A DNA stretch of 64,000 nucleotides, from positions 155,391 to 219,390 of the forward strand of contig NZ_JACHGN010000020.1 of NCBI RefSeq assembly GCF_014202315.1, given 5' to 3'. The stretch is from Thermocatellispora tengchongensis. Lineage in GTDB: Bacteria; Actinomycetota; Actinomycetes; Streptosporangiales; Streptosporangiaceae. Numbering within the stretch: the first letter of the stretch is position 1; every line of letters starts with the position of its first letter. The translations under genes were made by a program, and so were the position numbers. The notes beneath the pieces were generated by a model. It ran no database searches. It was not told the origin of the DNA and worked only from the letters and a program-made list of their open reading frames with translations. This document shows positions 10,222 through 19,368 of this stretch, piece by piece.

Positions 10222-12372
10222 ATGAGAATCAGACGAACAGGGACCGCGCTCGCGGTCCTGGCCGGCCTGCTGGCCGTGCCCGTGGCCGGCGTTCCGGCGC
10301 ACGCCCGCGCCGAGTGCGGGGCCGCGAACGCCGCGCTGGGCAGGCCCGCCACGGCCTCCTCCGCCGAGGGCGCCGCCTTCTCGGCCGGGAACGCCTTCGA
10401 CGGGAACACCGGCACCCGCTGGTCCAGCGCCTTCAGCGACCCGCAGTGGATCCAGGTCGACCTCGGCTCGGTGAAGGAGATCTGCGCGGTCGAGCTGAGC
10501 TGGGAGGCCGCCTACGGCCGGGACTTCACCATCCAGGCGTCGGCCGACGGCGCCGCCTGGACCACCCTGAAGACGGTCACCGGCGCCACCGGCGGCACCG
10601 CCTCCTACGAGGTGGCCGGCTCCGGCCGCTACCTGCGCGTCCACGGCACCGCCCGCGGCACCGGCTACGGCTACTCACTGTGGGAGATCGGCGTGCGCAC
10701 CGGCGGCGGCGACGGCGGAGGGCAACTGCCCGGCGGCGGTGACCTCGGCCCCAACGTGAAGATCTTCGACCCGTCCATGCCGGCGGCCGCGATCCAGGCC
10801 CAGATCGACCAGATCTTCACCCAGCAGGAGGCCGCCCAGTTCGGCACCGGCCGCTACGCGCTGATGTTCAAGCCCGGAAGCTACGACGTCAACGTCAACA
10901 CCGGCTTCTACACCTCGGTCCACGGTCTCGGCCGCGATCCCGGCGCCGTCACCGTCAAGGGCGTGAGCGTGGACGCGGGCTGGTTCAACGGCAACGCCAC
11001 GCAGAACTTCTGGCGCTCCACCGAGAACCTGTCGGTGGCGCCCTACGACGGCACCAACCGGTGGGCGGTCTCCCAGGCCGCGCCGTTCCGCCGCATGCAC
11101 ATCAAGGGCTCGCTCAACCTGGCGCCGTCCGGATACGGCTGGGCGTCCGGCGGCTACATCGCCGACAGCAAGATCGACGGCCAGGTCGGGCCGTACTCGC
11201 AGCAGCAGTGGTACACCCGAGACAGCAGCGTCGGAGGCTGGATCAACAGCGTCTGGAACATGACCTTCTCCGGCGTGGAGGGGGCTCCCCCCACCGGCTT
11301 CCCCGAGCCGCGCTACACCACGCTGGACACCACCCCGATCAGCCGGGAGAAGCCGTACCTGTTCCTGGACGGCGGTGACTACAAGGTGTTCGTGCCGGCC
11401 AAGCGCACCTCCGCCCGCGGCGTGAGCTGGGCGAACGGCTCCACTCCCGGCACGTCCATCCCGCTCGCCGGCTTCTACGTCGCCAAGCCGGGCGTCACGG
11501 CCGAGACCCTGAACCGGGCGCTCGCCCAGGGCCTGCACCTGCTGTTCACCCCGGGCATCTACCACCTCGACCGGACGATCGAGGTCGATCGCGCCGGCAC
11601 CATCGTCATGGGCCTCGGCCTGGCGACGCTGGTCCCGGAGGGCGGGATCACCGCGATGAGGGTGGCCGACGTGGACGGGGTGAGGCTGGCCGGCCTGCTC
11701 ATCGACGCCGGAACGGTCAACTCGCAGACCCTCCTGGAGATCGGCAGGCAGGGCGTGCACACCGACCACTCCGCCGACCCCATCAGCGTGCAGGACGTGT
11801 TCATCCGGATCGGCGGCCAGTTCGCCGGGAAGGCCACCAGCAGCATGGTGGTGCACAGCGATGACACGATCATCGACCACACCTGGATCTGGCGCGCCGA
11901 TCACGGCGACGGCGTCGGCTGGAACGTCAACACCGCCGACTACGGCCTGCGGGTCCACGGCGACGACGTGCTGGCCACGGGCCTGTTCGTGGAGCACTTC
12001 CGCAAGTACAACGTGGAGTGGTTCGGCGAGCGCGGACGGACGATCTTCTTCCAGAACGAGTTGCCCTACGACCCGCCGAACCAGGCCGCGTACATGAACG
12101 GCACCGTCAAGGGCTGGGCCGCCTACAAGGTGGACGACTCCGTCGATGCGCACGAGGGCTGGGGCATGGGCAGCTACTGCGTCTTCACCAGCGACCCCGG
12201 TATCGAGGTGGACCGGGGCTTCGAGACCCCGGTGAAGCCGGGCGTGAGGTTCCACAGCCTCCTGGTCGTCTCCCTCGGCGGCAAGGGCCGCTACAACCAC
12301 GTCATCAACGACACCGGCGCCCCGGCGTACGGCGTCGAGACCATCCCGTCCATGGTCGTCTCCTATCCCTGA
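10222..12372 (+). CDS. Secreted discoidin-right-handed beta-helix protein (GH55/pectate-lyase-like fold)
   Basis: 716 residues. A signal peptide (1-31, ending VPAHARA) precedes an F5/8C module (~35-165), a Gly-rich linker and a long parallel beta-helix region (~175-716; FRRMHIKGSLNL, GTIVMGLGLATLVPEGG, DTIIDHTWIWRADHGDGVGW, GLFVEHFRKYNVEWFGE). Similar actinomycete proteins are often mislabelled adenylyl cyclase; nothing here resembles a cyclase. The helix and aromatic ladders fit a polysaccharide lyase or a GH55-like exo-beta-1,3-glucanase, but I cannot assign catalytic residues. It follows the 1001-residue gene by 38 bp and likely shares its LacI-controlled transcript. A strong terminator follows. 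The ATG has only a weak purine tract upstream. Confidence 0.75.
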   Translation: MRIRRTGTALAVLAGLLAVPVAGVPAHARAECGAANAALGRPATASSAEGAAFSAGNAFDGNTGTRWSSAFSDPQWIQVDLGSVKEICAVELSWEAAYGRDFTIQASADGAAWTTLKTVTGATGGTASYEVAGSGRYLRVHGTARGTGYGYSLWEIGVRTGGGDGGGQLPGGGDLGPNVKIFDPSMPAAAIQAQIDQIFTQQEAAQFGTGRYALMFKPGSYDVNVNTGFYTSVHGLGRDPGAVTVKGVSVDAGWFNGNATQNFWRSTENLSVAPYDGTNRWAVSQAAPFRRMHIKGSLNLAPSGYGWASGGYIADSKIDGQVGPYSQQQWYTRDSSVGGWINSVWNMTFSGVEGAPPTGFPEPRYTTLDTTPISREKPYLFLDGGDYKVFVPAKRTSARGVSWANGSTPGTSIPLAGFYVAKPGVTAETLNRALAQGLHLLFTPGIYHLDRTIEVDRAGTIVMGLGLATLVPEGGITAMRVADVDGVRLAGLLIDAGTVNSQTLLEIGRQGVHTDHSADPISVQDVFIRIGGQFAGKATSSMVVHSDDTIIDHTWIWRADHGDGVGWNVNTADYGLRVHGDDVLATGLFVEHFRKYNVEWFGERGRTIFFQNELPYDPPNQAAYMNGTVKGWAAYKVDDSVDAHEGWGMGSYCVFTSDPGIEVDRGFETPVKPGVRFHSLLVVSLGGKGRYNHVINDTGAPAYGVETIPSMVVSYP

Positions 12373-12386
12373 CCCGCCTGACGCGC

Positions 12387-12419
12387 GCCCGCGCCGGGGG
12401 TGCCGCCCCCGGCGCGGGC
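12387..12419. terminator. Bidirectional terminator hairpin
   Basis: A perfect 14-bp GC stem (GCCCGCGCCGGGGG with its complement) closes a five-base loop. It lies between the convergent beta-helix gene and the ROK gene. No T-run follows, as is common in actinomycetes. Confidence 0.75.
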
Positions 12420-12439
12420 CGCAGGGCCGGAGGCGGGCC

Positions 12440-13750
12440 TCAGGGCCGGAGGCCGGCCGCGGCCCGCCATCCCGCCCGCTCGGGCACCACGCCGTCCTCG
12501 CCCTCCGGTTCGTCCCGGCGCCCGCCGCGGGCGAAGAAGTCGGCGAGCGGCAGTGTGGCGGCGCCGACCGTGACGGCGTCGGGGCCGAGCCGCCCCGGCT
12601 CGATCACGACCCGCTCGGCCGGGTGCCGCAACGCGTAGGAGGTCGCGTGCCGCCGCACGGAGTCCATGATGTACGGCGCGAGCTGCAACCCGGCCCAGCC
12701 GCCGAGGAGGATGCGCTCGGGGTTGCACAGGTTGATCAGGTCGGACAGGCCCGCGCCCAGGTATTCGGCCGTCTCCTCCAGGACGGCCACGGCCACCGGG
12801 TCGGGCGCGACGCCGGGATCGTCCGGGTACGCGGCGGCGATCAGGGCGGTGAGCGCCGTCTCCTCGTCGGCGCCCGGGTCGAGCCGCGCGCCGGCCTCGC
12901 GCCAGCGCTGGATCAGCGCCTCGGCCCCGGCGTACGCCTCCAGGCAGCCCAGCGCGCCGCAGCGGCAGCGCCGGCCGCGCACGTGGACGGTGGTGTGCCC
13001 CCACTCCGACGCGCTGCTGTGCGTACCCTCCAGGACGGTCCCCCCGATGACGACGCACGCGCCGACGCCGGACCCGAACAAGACGATGGCCGCGTCGCTC
13101 ACCCCCCTCCCTCCGCCGAACCACATCTCGGCCCGGCCGAGGGTCTTGGCGCCGTTCTCGATGAACAGGCGCGCCCCGTCGGGGAGGGCGACCGCGGAGC
13201 GCAGCAGCGCCTCCAGGGGGACGGCGTCCCAGCCGAAGGTCTGCCCGTGCACCACCGCGCCGCCGGGGGAGCCGCGGTCCACGATGCCGGGGACGCCGAC
13301 GCCGACGCCGAGGAGCGGGCCGGCCGGGACGTCCGCGCGGGCGAGGACGTCCGCCACGCCCTCGCTGATGTGCCGGACGACCGAGGCGACGTCGCGGCCT
13401 CCCCGCTCCAGGGGGTGCTCGCAGCGTGCGAGCTCGGTGAGGCCGAGGTCGAACAGCTCGACCCTGACCCGGGTCTCGCCGACGTCTACGCCGATCAGGT
13501 GGGCCCAGCCGGGGGAGACGCGCAGGAGGTTGCGCGGGCGGCCCCCGTCGGAGCCGACCGTGCCGGCGTCCTCCACCAGTTCCTCGCTGACCAGCTCGGC
13601 CACGATGGTGCTGATCGAGCCCGAGCTCAGCCCGGTGGCCGGGCCCAGCGCCTGCCGGCTCATCGGACCGTTGAAATACAACTGTTGCAGCACGGCCCTG
13701 CGGCTGTTGCGCCGCAGGTCGCGGACGGTCTGTCTGTTCGGCTTGGCCAT
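12440..13750 (-). CDS. ROK-family transcriptional regulator
   Basis: 436 residues. The winged-helix N-terminus (LRRNSRRAVLQQLYFNGPMS, ~8-27, then SRQALGPATGLSSGSISTIV) is followed by a ROK sugar-kinase-like sensor domain. The zinc-binding signature CRCGALGCLEAYAG is intact, as is the GVGVGVPGIVD phosphate-loop-like segment. It therefore looks like an XylR/NagC-type repressor that senses a sugar, not a kinase. Start ATG at 13748-13750 has AAAGGAG four bases upstream. It diverges from an importer plus GH1 beta-glucosidase; those genes are its probable targets, with cellobiose or another beta-glucoside as inferred signal. Confidence 0.9.
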   Translation of the reverse strand: MAKPNRQTVRDLRRNSRRAVLQQLYFNGPMSRQALGPATGLSSGSISTIVAELVSEELVEDAGTVGSDGGRPRNLLRVSPGWAHLIGVDVGETRVRVELFDLGLTELARCEHPLERGGRDVASVVRHISEGVADVLARADVPAGPLLGVGVGVPGIVDRGSPGGAVVHGQTFGWDAVPLEALLRSAVALPDGARLFIENGAKTLGRAEMWFGGGRGVSDAAIVLFGSGVGACVVIGGTVLEGTHSSASEWGHTTVHVRGRRCRCGALGCLEAYAGAEALIQRWREAGARLDPGADEETALTALIAAAYPDDPGVAPDPVAVAVLEETAEYLGAGLSDLINLCNPERILLGGWAGLQLAPYIMDSVRRHATSYALRHPAERVVIEPGRLGPDAVTVGAATLPLADFFARGGRRDEPEGEDGVVPERAGWRAAAGLRP

Positions 13751-13814
13751 GGGGCTCCTTTCCGTAGCGAAACCTATCGCCGTACCGGCCCTTGACGCCA
13801 ACTTTGCTCAGGTA

Positions 13815-13835
13815 TTAACTCATGCCTTGAATTAA
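13815..13835. promoter_or_regulatory. Probable ROK operator in the divergent promoter
   Basis: TTAACTC and GAATTAA form an imperfect inverted repeat (6 of 7 pairs) with a seven-base spacer in an AT-rich patch that stands out from its GC-rich surroundings. It lies between the ROK start at 13750 and the binding-protein start at 13912. AT-rich dyads are typical for ROK repressors. Confidence 0.5.
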
Positions 13836-13911
13836 GTCGCGAAGAACTTGATGCGCAGCTCCACAGGTTGCCGCCACCCCCCACAGGACTCCCGGAAAGG
13901 GACCACCCGCC

Positions 13912-15222
13912 ATGCACAGAATGCGAGCCGCAGCAGCCGCCGTCGCTCTCACCGCCCTCGCCGCCACCGCCGCCTGCGGGGGCGGCACCCCCACCGGCGG
14001 CGGGGCGGGCGACGAGTCACCGAAGACGCTGACCTACTGGGCGTCCAACCAGGGGCCGAGCATCGAGGCGGACAAGGAGATCCTCACGCCCGAGCTGAAG
14101 AAGTTCGAGCAGCAGACCGGGATCAAGGTGGAGCTGGAGGTCGTGCCCTGGGCGGACCTGCTCAACCGGATCCTGGCCGCCACCACCTCCGGCCAGGGAC
14201 CGGACGTTCTCAACATCGGCAACACCTGGTCGGCGTCCCTGCAGGCCACCGGCGCCCTGCTGCCCTGGGACGCGCAGAACTTCGCCAAGATCGGCGGCAG
14301 GGACCGGTTCGTGGAGTCGGCCCTCGCCTCCGCCGGCGCCCCCGGCAAGGACCCGGCCGCGGTGCCGCTGTACTCCATGGCGTACGCGCTCTACTACAAC
14401 AAGAAGATGTTCGCGGACGCGGGGATCGGCAAGCCGCCCGCGACCTGGGACGAACTGGTCGCCGCGGGCAAGACCCTGTCCAAGGACGGCAAGTGGGCCC
14501 TCGGCGTGGAGGGTTCGAACCTGTCCAACAACATCCACCAGGTCTTCGTCCTCGCCAAGCAGCACGGCGCCGACTTCTTCGACGCCTCCGGCGAGCCCGA
14601 CTTCACCTCCGACGGCGCCGTAGCGGCCGTGAAGCAGTACGTCGGCTTCATGGCCGAGCACAAGATCGTCGCCCCGGGCAACGCCGAGTACGCCCAGAAC
14701 CAGTCGCTGCAGGACTTCGCCAACGACAAGACCGCCATGATCCTGTGGCAGACGGCCGCCACCACCCTCGCGTCCCACGGTATGAAGCCGGACGAGTGGG
14801 GCATCGCCCCCGTCCCGGTCCCCTCCGGCACCCCCGGCACCGGCCAGAACGTCAACTCCATGGTCGCCGGCATCAACATGGCCGTCTTCAAGAACACCGA
14901 CAACCTCGACGGCGCGCTGCGGTTCGTGAAGTTCATGACCAGCGACGAGGAGCAGAAGATCCTCAACAAGACCTACGGCTCCATCCCGCCGGTCAAGTCC
15001 GCCCAGCAGGACCCGGCGTTCGACAGCCCCGACCTCGCCGTGCTGCGCGACACCCTCGCCACCAGCGCCGCCCCGCTCCCGCAGGTCCCCGCCGAGTCGC
15101 AGTTCGAGACCGCGGTCGGCACCGCCGTCAAGGAGCTCTTCGCCGACGCCGCCGCCGGGCGCCCCATCACCACCGAGCTGGTCAGGGAGCGGCTGACCAA
15201 GGCCCAGCAGCAGATGCCGTGA
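13912..15222 (+). CDS. Sugar ABC importer, extracellular binding lipoprotein (CUT1)
   Basis: 436 residues, family 1 extracellular solute-binding protein. The N-terminus has a lipobox (ATAAC, Cys22), so the mature protein is lipid-anchored to the outer face of the membrane. The body shows the usual CUT1 landmarks: LTYWASNQGPS, GQGPDVLNIGNTWSASL, YALYYNKKMFADAGI, and aromatic residues for sugar stacking. It is the first gene of an importer whose two permeases follow with overlapping ends, and a GH1 enzyme ends the unit, so a beta-glucoside is the likely ligand. No ATPase gene is present; in actinomycetes a shared MsiK-type ATPase normally serves such systems. Confidence 0.92.
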   Translation: MHRMRAAAAAVALTALAATAACGGGTPTGGGAGDESPKTLTYWASNQGPSIEADKEILTPELKKFEQQTGIKVELEVVPWADLLNRILAATTSGQGPDVLNIGNTWSASLQATGALLPWDAQNFAKIGGRDRFVESALASAGAPGKDPAAVPLYSMAYALYYNKKMFADAGIGKPPATWDELVAAGKTLSKDGKWALGVEGSNLSNNIHQVFVLAKQHGADFFDASGEPDFTSDGAVAAVKQYVGFMAEHKIVAPGNAEYAQNQSLQDFANDKTAMILWQTAATTLASHGMKPDEWGIAPVPVPSGTPGTGQNVNSMVAGINMAVFKNTDNLDGALRFVKFMTSDEEQKILNKTYGSIPPVKSAQQDPAFDSPDLAVLRDTLATSAAPLPQVPAESQFETAVGTAVKELFADAAAGRPITTELVRERLTKAQQQMP

Positions 15223-16238
15223 GCGGCTCGGAGATGACCATCGCCACCGAGGGCCACGCCCCGCCGGCCCGCCCCGCGCGGCCCGGCGGGGCCGGCGGGC
15301 GGCGCGGCGGGGCGCCCCGCCTGCCCGCGCGGCTGCGCCGCCTCGGCCTGCCGTACCTGCTGTTGCTCCCCGCCGTGCTGCTGGAGCTCCTCGTCCACCT
15401 CGTGCCGATGCTCATCGGCATCATGATGAGCTTCAAGGAGCTGACCCAGTTCTACATCCGCGACTGGGGCTCGGCCCCCTGGCGCGGGCTGGAGAACTAC
15501 CGCGTCTCGATCGACCTCAACGCGCCCGTCGGCCAGGACCTGCTCAACTCCTTCCTCGTCACCTGCGCCTTCAGCCTCCTGGCGGTCGGCCTGTGCTGGC
15601 TCCTCGGGACCACGGCCGCGATCTTCATGCAGGAGGACTTCCGGGGCCGCGGCCTGCTGCGCGCCGTCTTCCTCACCCCGTACGCGCTGCCCGTCTACGC
15701 CGCGGTGATCACCTGGGCGTTCATGTTCCAGCGGGACAACGGCATGGTCAACCACGTCCTGCACGACCAGCTCGGGCTGACCGGCGAGCGTCCCTTCTGG
15801 CTGCTGGGCGGCAACAGCTTCGCCGCGCTCGCCGTCGTCGCCGTGTGGAAGACCTGGCCGTTCGCGTTCCTGATCGTCATGGCCGCCCTGCAGAACATCC
15901 CCCGCGAGCTGTACGAGGCCGCCTCGATCGACGGAGCCGGGATCTGGCAGCAGATCCGGAAGATCACCCTGCCGTCGCTGCGCCCGATCAACCAGGTCCT
16001 CGTCCTGGTGCTGTTCCTGTGGACGTTCAACGACTTCAACACGCCGTACCTGCTGTTCGGGGAGGCGGCGCCGGCGTCCGCGAACCTGATCTCGGTGCAC
16101 ATCTACCAGTCCTCGTTCGTCACCTGGAACTTCGGCACGGGATCGGCCATGTCGGTCCTGCTGCTGCTGTTCCTGCTCGTGGTGACGGCCGCCTACCTCC
16201 TGGCCACCTCACGCGGAAGGAAGACCGCCGATGTCTAG
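15219..16238 (+). CDS. Sugar ABC importer permease 1 (MalF/LacF type)
   Basis: 339 residues with about six membrane segments (LLLLPAVLLELLVHLVPM, FLVTCAFSLLAVGLCWLLG and others) and the coupling-loop motif YEAASIDGAGIWQQIRKI that docks on the ATPase. The GTG at 15219 overlaps the stop of the binding-protein gene by four bases, indicating translational coupling; an in-frame ATG at 15234 is an alternative but lacks proper spacing to a ribosome site. It forms the transmembrane pore with the next gene product. Confidence 0.9.
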   Translation: MSGSEMTIATEGHAPPARPARPGGAGGRRGGAPRLPARLRRLGLPYLLLLPAVLLELLVHLVPMLIGIMMSFKELTQFYIRDWGSAPWRGLENYRVSIDLNAPVGQDLLNSFLVTCAFSLLAVGLCWLLGTTAAIFMQEDFRGRGLLRAVFLTPYALPVYAAVITWAFMFQRDNGMVNHVLHDQLGLTGERPFWLLGGNSFAALAVVAVWKTWPFAFLIVMAALQNIPRELYEAASIDGAGIWQQIRKITLPSLRPINQVLVLVLFLWTFNDFNTPYLLFGEAAPASANLISVHIYQSSFVTWNFGTGSAMSVLLLLFLLVVTAAYLLATSRGRKTADV

Positions 16239-17103
16239 CCCGGCCTCCGCGCGGCGCTCGCCGTCCGCGCCTCCCCGGTCCTTCCTGTGGGCCCGCCGCG
16301 TGTTCCTGACCCTGCTGGCCGGGTTCGTGCTGCTGCCGGTGTACGTCATGGTCAGCAGCTCCCTCAAGCCGCTCCAGGACGTATCGGGCCGGTTCCGCTG
16401 GCTGCCCAGCGGCCTGACGATCCGCCCGTACTTCGATATCTGGCAGACCGTCCCGCTCGCCCGCTACTTCGCGAACTCCCTGATCGTGGCGGGTGCGGCC
16501 ACGGTCTGCTCGGTGGCCATCGCGGTCTTCGCGGCCTACGCGGTCAGCCGCTACCGCTTCCCCGGCAAGCGGATCTTCACCGTCACCGTCCTGTCCACCC
16601 AGATGTTCCCGGGCATCCTCTTCCTGCTGCCGCTGTTCCTGATCTACGTCAACATCGGGAACGCGACCGGGATCGCGCTGTACGGCTCGCGCGGGGGCCT
16701 CATCCTGACCTACCTCACCTTCTCGCTGCCCTTCTCCATCTGGATGCTGATCGGGTACTTCGAGTCGATCCCGCGCGCGCTGGACGAGGCGGCGGCCGTC
16801 GACGGGTCCGGGCCCGTCGGCACGCTCTTCCGGATCGTCATCCCCGCCGCGATCCCCGGGATCGTCGCCGTCGCCGTCTACGCGTTCATGACCGCGTGGG
16901 GCGAGGTGCTGTTCGCCTCCATCATGACCAACGACACCACCCGGACGCTCTCCGTCGGCCTGCAGGGATACGCCACGCAGAACGACGTCTACTGGAACCA
17001 GGTCATGGCCGCCTCGCTGGTCGTCAGCGTGCCGGTCGTCGCCGGGTTCCTCCTCCTGCAGCGCTACCTGGTCACCGGGCTCACCGCCGGTGCCGTCAAG
17101 TGA
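16231..17103 (+). CDS. Sugar ABC importer permease 2 (MalG type)
   Basis: 290 residues, six predicted membrane spans and the EAA-loop variant [19 protein letters not shown]. It starts eight bases before the end of permease 1. The C-terminus ending [10 protein letters not shown] is characteristic of CUT1 MalG-like subunits. Partner of the preceding two genes in uptake of a mono- or oligosaccharide. Confidence 0.9.
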   Translation: MSSPASARRSPSAPPRSFLWARRVFLTLLAGFVLLPVYVMVSSSLKPLQDVSGRFRWLPSGLTIRPYFDIWQTVPLARYFANSLIVAGAATVCSVAIAVFAAYAVSRYRFPGKRIFTVTVLSTQMFPGILFLLPLFLIYVNIGNATGIALYGSRGGLILTYLTFSLPFSIWMLIGYFESIPRALDEAAAVDGSGPVGTLFRIVIPAAIPGIVAVAVYAFMTAWGEVLFASIMTNDTTRTLSVGLQGYATQNDVYWNQVMAASLVVSVPVVAGFLLLQRYLVTGLTAGAVK

Positions 17104-17132
17104 CGCCCGCGCCCCCTCTCGAAAGGACCGCC

Positions 17133-18527
17133 GTGACCCAGCCCATCGACCTCACCGCCCTGCCCCGGGACTTCACCTGGGGCGTGGCCACCTCGGCGTA
17201 CCAGATCGAGGGAGCCGTGGCGGAGGACGGCCGATCCCCGTCGATCTGGGACACCTTCTGCCGCATCCCCGGCAAGATCGACAACGGTGACACCGGCGAC
17301 GTGGCCTGCGACCACTATCGCCGCTGGCCGGAGGACATCGCCCTGATGAGGGAGCTCGGCGTCGGCTCCTACCGGTTCTCCGTCGCCTGGCCGCGCGTCG
17401 TCCCCGGCGGTGACGGCGCGGTCAACCGGCGGGGCCTGGACTTCTACTCCCGGCTCGTGGACGCCCTCCTGGAGGCCGGGATCACCCCGAACGTCACCCT
17501 CTACCACTGGGACCTGCCGCAGAACCTCCAGGAACGCGGCGGCTGGCCCGCCCGCGAGACCGCCGAGCGCTTCGCCGCCTACGCCGCGATCGTCGCCGGC
17601 GCCCTCGGCGACCGGGTGCGGCAGTGGGCCACGCTCAACGAGCCGCTCTGCTCGGCCTGGATCGGCCATCTCGAAGGCACCATGGCCCCCGGCCTCACCG
17701 ACGTCACCGCCGCGGTCCGCGCCTCCTACCACCTGCTGCTGGGCCACGGCCTGGCCGTCCAGGCCGTACGGGCCGCCGCGCCCGGCGCGCGGATCGGCAT
17801 CGTCAACAACCTGTCCACGGTCGAGCCCGCCTCCGGCTCCGACGCCGACGCGGCCGCCGCCCGCCGCATGGACGGCCACACCAACCGCTGGTGGCTCGAC
17901 CCCGTGCACGGCCGCGGATTCCCCGCCGACATGCGCGAGGTGTACGGCGTGGACCTGCCCGAACGCCCCGGCGACCTCGCCGCCATCGCCGAGCCCCTGG
18001 ACTGGCTGGGCCTCAACTACTACTTCCCGGCCCTGATCGCCGACGACCCCGGCGGCCCGCCCCCCTTCGCCCGCCAGATCCGCCGGCCGGGCGCGCCCCG
18101 CACCGGGATGGACTGGGAGGTCGATCCCGGCGGCCTGGAGACGCTGCTCATGCGGCTCACCGACGAGTACGGCGCCCGCCGCATCTACGTCACCGAGAAC
18201 GGCTCCGCCTACCCCGACACCGTCGCCTCCGACGGAACCGTCCACGACCCCGAACGCACCCGGTACCTGGAGGAACACCTGTCCGCCTGCGCCCGCGCGG
18301 CCCGCCGGGGCGCGCCCCTGGCCGGCTACTACGCCTGGTCGCTGCTGGACAACTTCGAATGGGCGTACGGCTACGACAAGCGGTTCGGCCTCGTCCACGT
18401 GGACTACGCCACCCAGCGCCGCACCATCAAGACCAGCGGCCGCCGCTACGCCGCCATCATCCGCGACCACCGCCTCCACGCCCGTGCCACACCCGCCCCG
18501 CCGGCCGAGCGCCTCGGCGCCCTCTAG
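17133..18527 (+). CDS. GH1 beta-glucosidase, cytoplasmic
   Basis: 464 residues, the usual length for bacterial BglB-type enzymes, no signal peptide. GTG start with GAAAGGA five bases upstream. The N-terminal signature [16 protein letters not shown], acid/base TLNEP (Glu170) and nucleophile YVTENG (Glu355) are all intact, as is the aglycone/glycone site sequence NFEWAYGY. It should hydrolyse imported cellobiose or another beta-glucoside to glucose. It lies 29 bp after permease 2 and is probably the last gene of the ROK-controlled operon. Confidence 0.93.
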   Translation: MTQPIDLTALPRDFTWGVATSAYQIEGAVAEDGRSPSIWDTFCRIPGKIDNGDTGDVACDHYRRWPEDIALMRELGVGSYRFSVAWPRVVPGGDGAVNRRGLDFYSRLVDALLEAGITPNVTLYHWDLPQNLQERGGWPARETAERFAAYAAIVAGALGDRVRQWATLNEPLCSAWIGHLEGTMAPGLTDVTAAVRASYHLLLGHGLAVQAVRAAAPGARIGIVNNLSTVEPASGSDADAAAARRMDGHTNRWWLDPVHGRGFPADMREVYGVDLPERPGDLAAIAEPLDWLGLNYYFPALIADDPGGPPPFARQIRRPGAPRTGMDWEVDPGGLETLLMRLTDEYGARRIYVTENGSAYPDTVASDGTVHDPERTRYLEEHLSACARAARRGAPLAGYYAWSLLDNFEWAYGYDKRFGLVHVDYATQRRTIKTSGRRYAAIIRDHRLHARATPAPPAERLGAL

Positions 18528-18600
18528 GGACGCCGCACGCGGTCCCGGGGCGCCGGGCATCCTCCACTCGCCGTACGGCCCGGATGATGACGCGGCGGGG

Positions 18601-19320
18601 TCAGCGGGGCGCGGGCTTCTTGCGGGCGCGGCGGTCGGGCACGGGGGAGCGGCCGGCGGCGTGGTCGGCGAACGCGTCGGCGGCCTTGCCAGCGTCGCCG
18701 TCGCGCAGCAGCGAGACCAGGCGCCCGTGCTCGTCGGCCATCGCCCGCCAGTCACCCTCGAAGAGGGGGTCGGCGATGGCGCGCAGCGCGCGCAGGTTCG
18801 GTTCGAGGACCTCCCACATGCGGGTCAGGAACGGGTTTCCGGCGATCTGGACGACCCGGGTGTGGAAGGCGATGTCGGCGTCGCGGAACTTGCCGACGTC
18901 GTTGACCGCCACTGCCCGGTGCATCTGGTCCACCAGCTCCCCGAGCTCGCCGAGCTGCTCGTCGGTGATGCGTTCTGCGGCCATCGTGGCGGCCAGCCGT
19001 TCGAGCGGCTCGCGCACCTGGCGGGCGTGTTCGGCGTCCTGGGCGGAGATCTCGACGACGAAGTTGCCGCGCCGCGGCACGTGCACGAGCAGCCCTTCAC
19101 GCGCGAGCTGCTTGACGGCTTCGCGAACCGGCGCTTGACTCACACCGAGGCGGCGTGCGATCTCCGACTCCACCACGCGGTCGTTCGGCGCGAGGTCGCC
19201 CTCGACGATGGCCTGGCGGAGCAGTTCGTACACCCGATCGGAGATCAGGGTGGGGCGAACCGAATCCTTGCTCGTGGCCAACCTGGAGGCGAAGTCACTC
19301 GCTTGCCGTGTCGATGCCAT
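18601..19320 (-). CDS. GntR-family (FadR/FCD) transcriptional regulator
   Basis: 239 residues. A winged helix (~28-95; VESEIARRLGVSQAPVREAV and GLLVHVPRRGNFVVEI) is joined to an all-helical FCD domain with the metal-ligand pattern (ADIAFHTRVVQIAGNPFL, DEHGRLVSLL). FCD regulators commonly sense sugar acids. Multiple promoters to its right carry a TATCGAT-centred palindrome, so it probably represses the esterase, amidohydrolase, aldolase-like, fucosidase and importer genes, and perhaps itself. It shares direction with the esterase gene 48 bp upstream. Confidence 0.9.
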   Translation of the reverse strand: MASTRQASDFASRLATSKDSVRPTLISDRVYELLRQAIVEGDLAPNDRVVESEIARRLGVSQAPVREAVKQLAREGLLVHVPRRGNFVVEISAQDAEHARQVREPLERLAATMAAERITDEQLGELGELVDQMHRAVAVNDVGKFRDADIAFHTRVVQIAGNPFLTRMWEVLEPNLRALRAIADPLFEGDWRAMADEHGRLVSLLRDGDAGKAADAFADHAAGRSPVPDRRARKKPAPR

Positions 19321-19368
19321 GTACTCCCCATCGTGCGCTGTCGCGTCCCCCCAGTAGATGATACGCGC

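Noticed and set aside
10675..12300. Long open frame opposite the beta-helix gene
   Set aside because: Valine/histidine/glycine-rich composition typical of antisense frames in high-GC DNA; no start signal or domain. The same holds for other long antisense frames such as 7298-10051, 29998-32916, 32968-35661 and 45099-47756.
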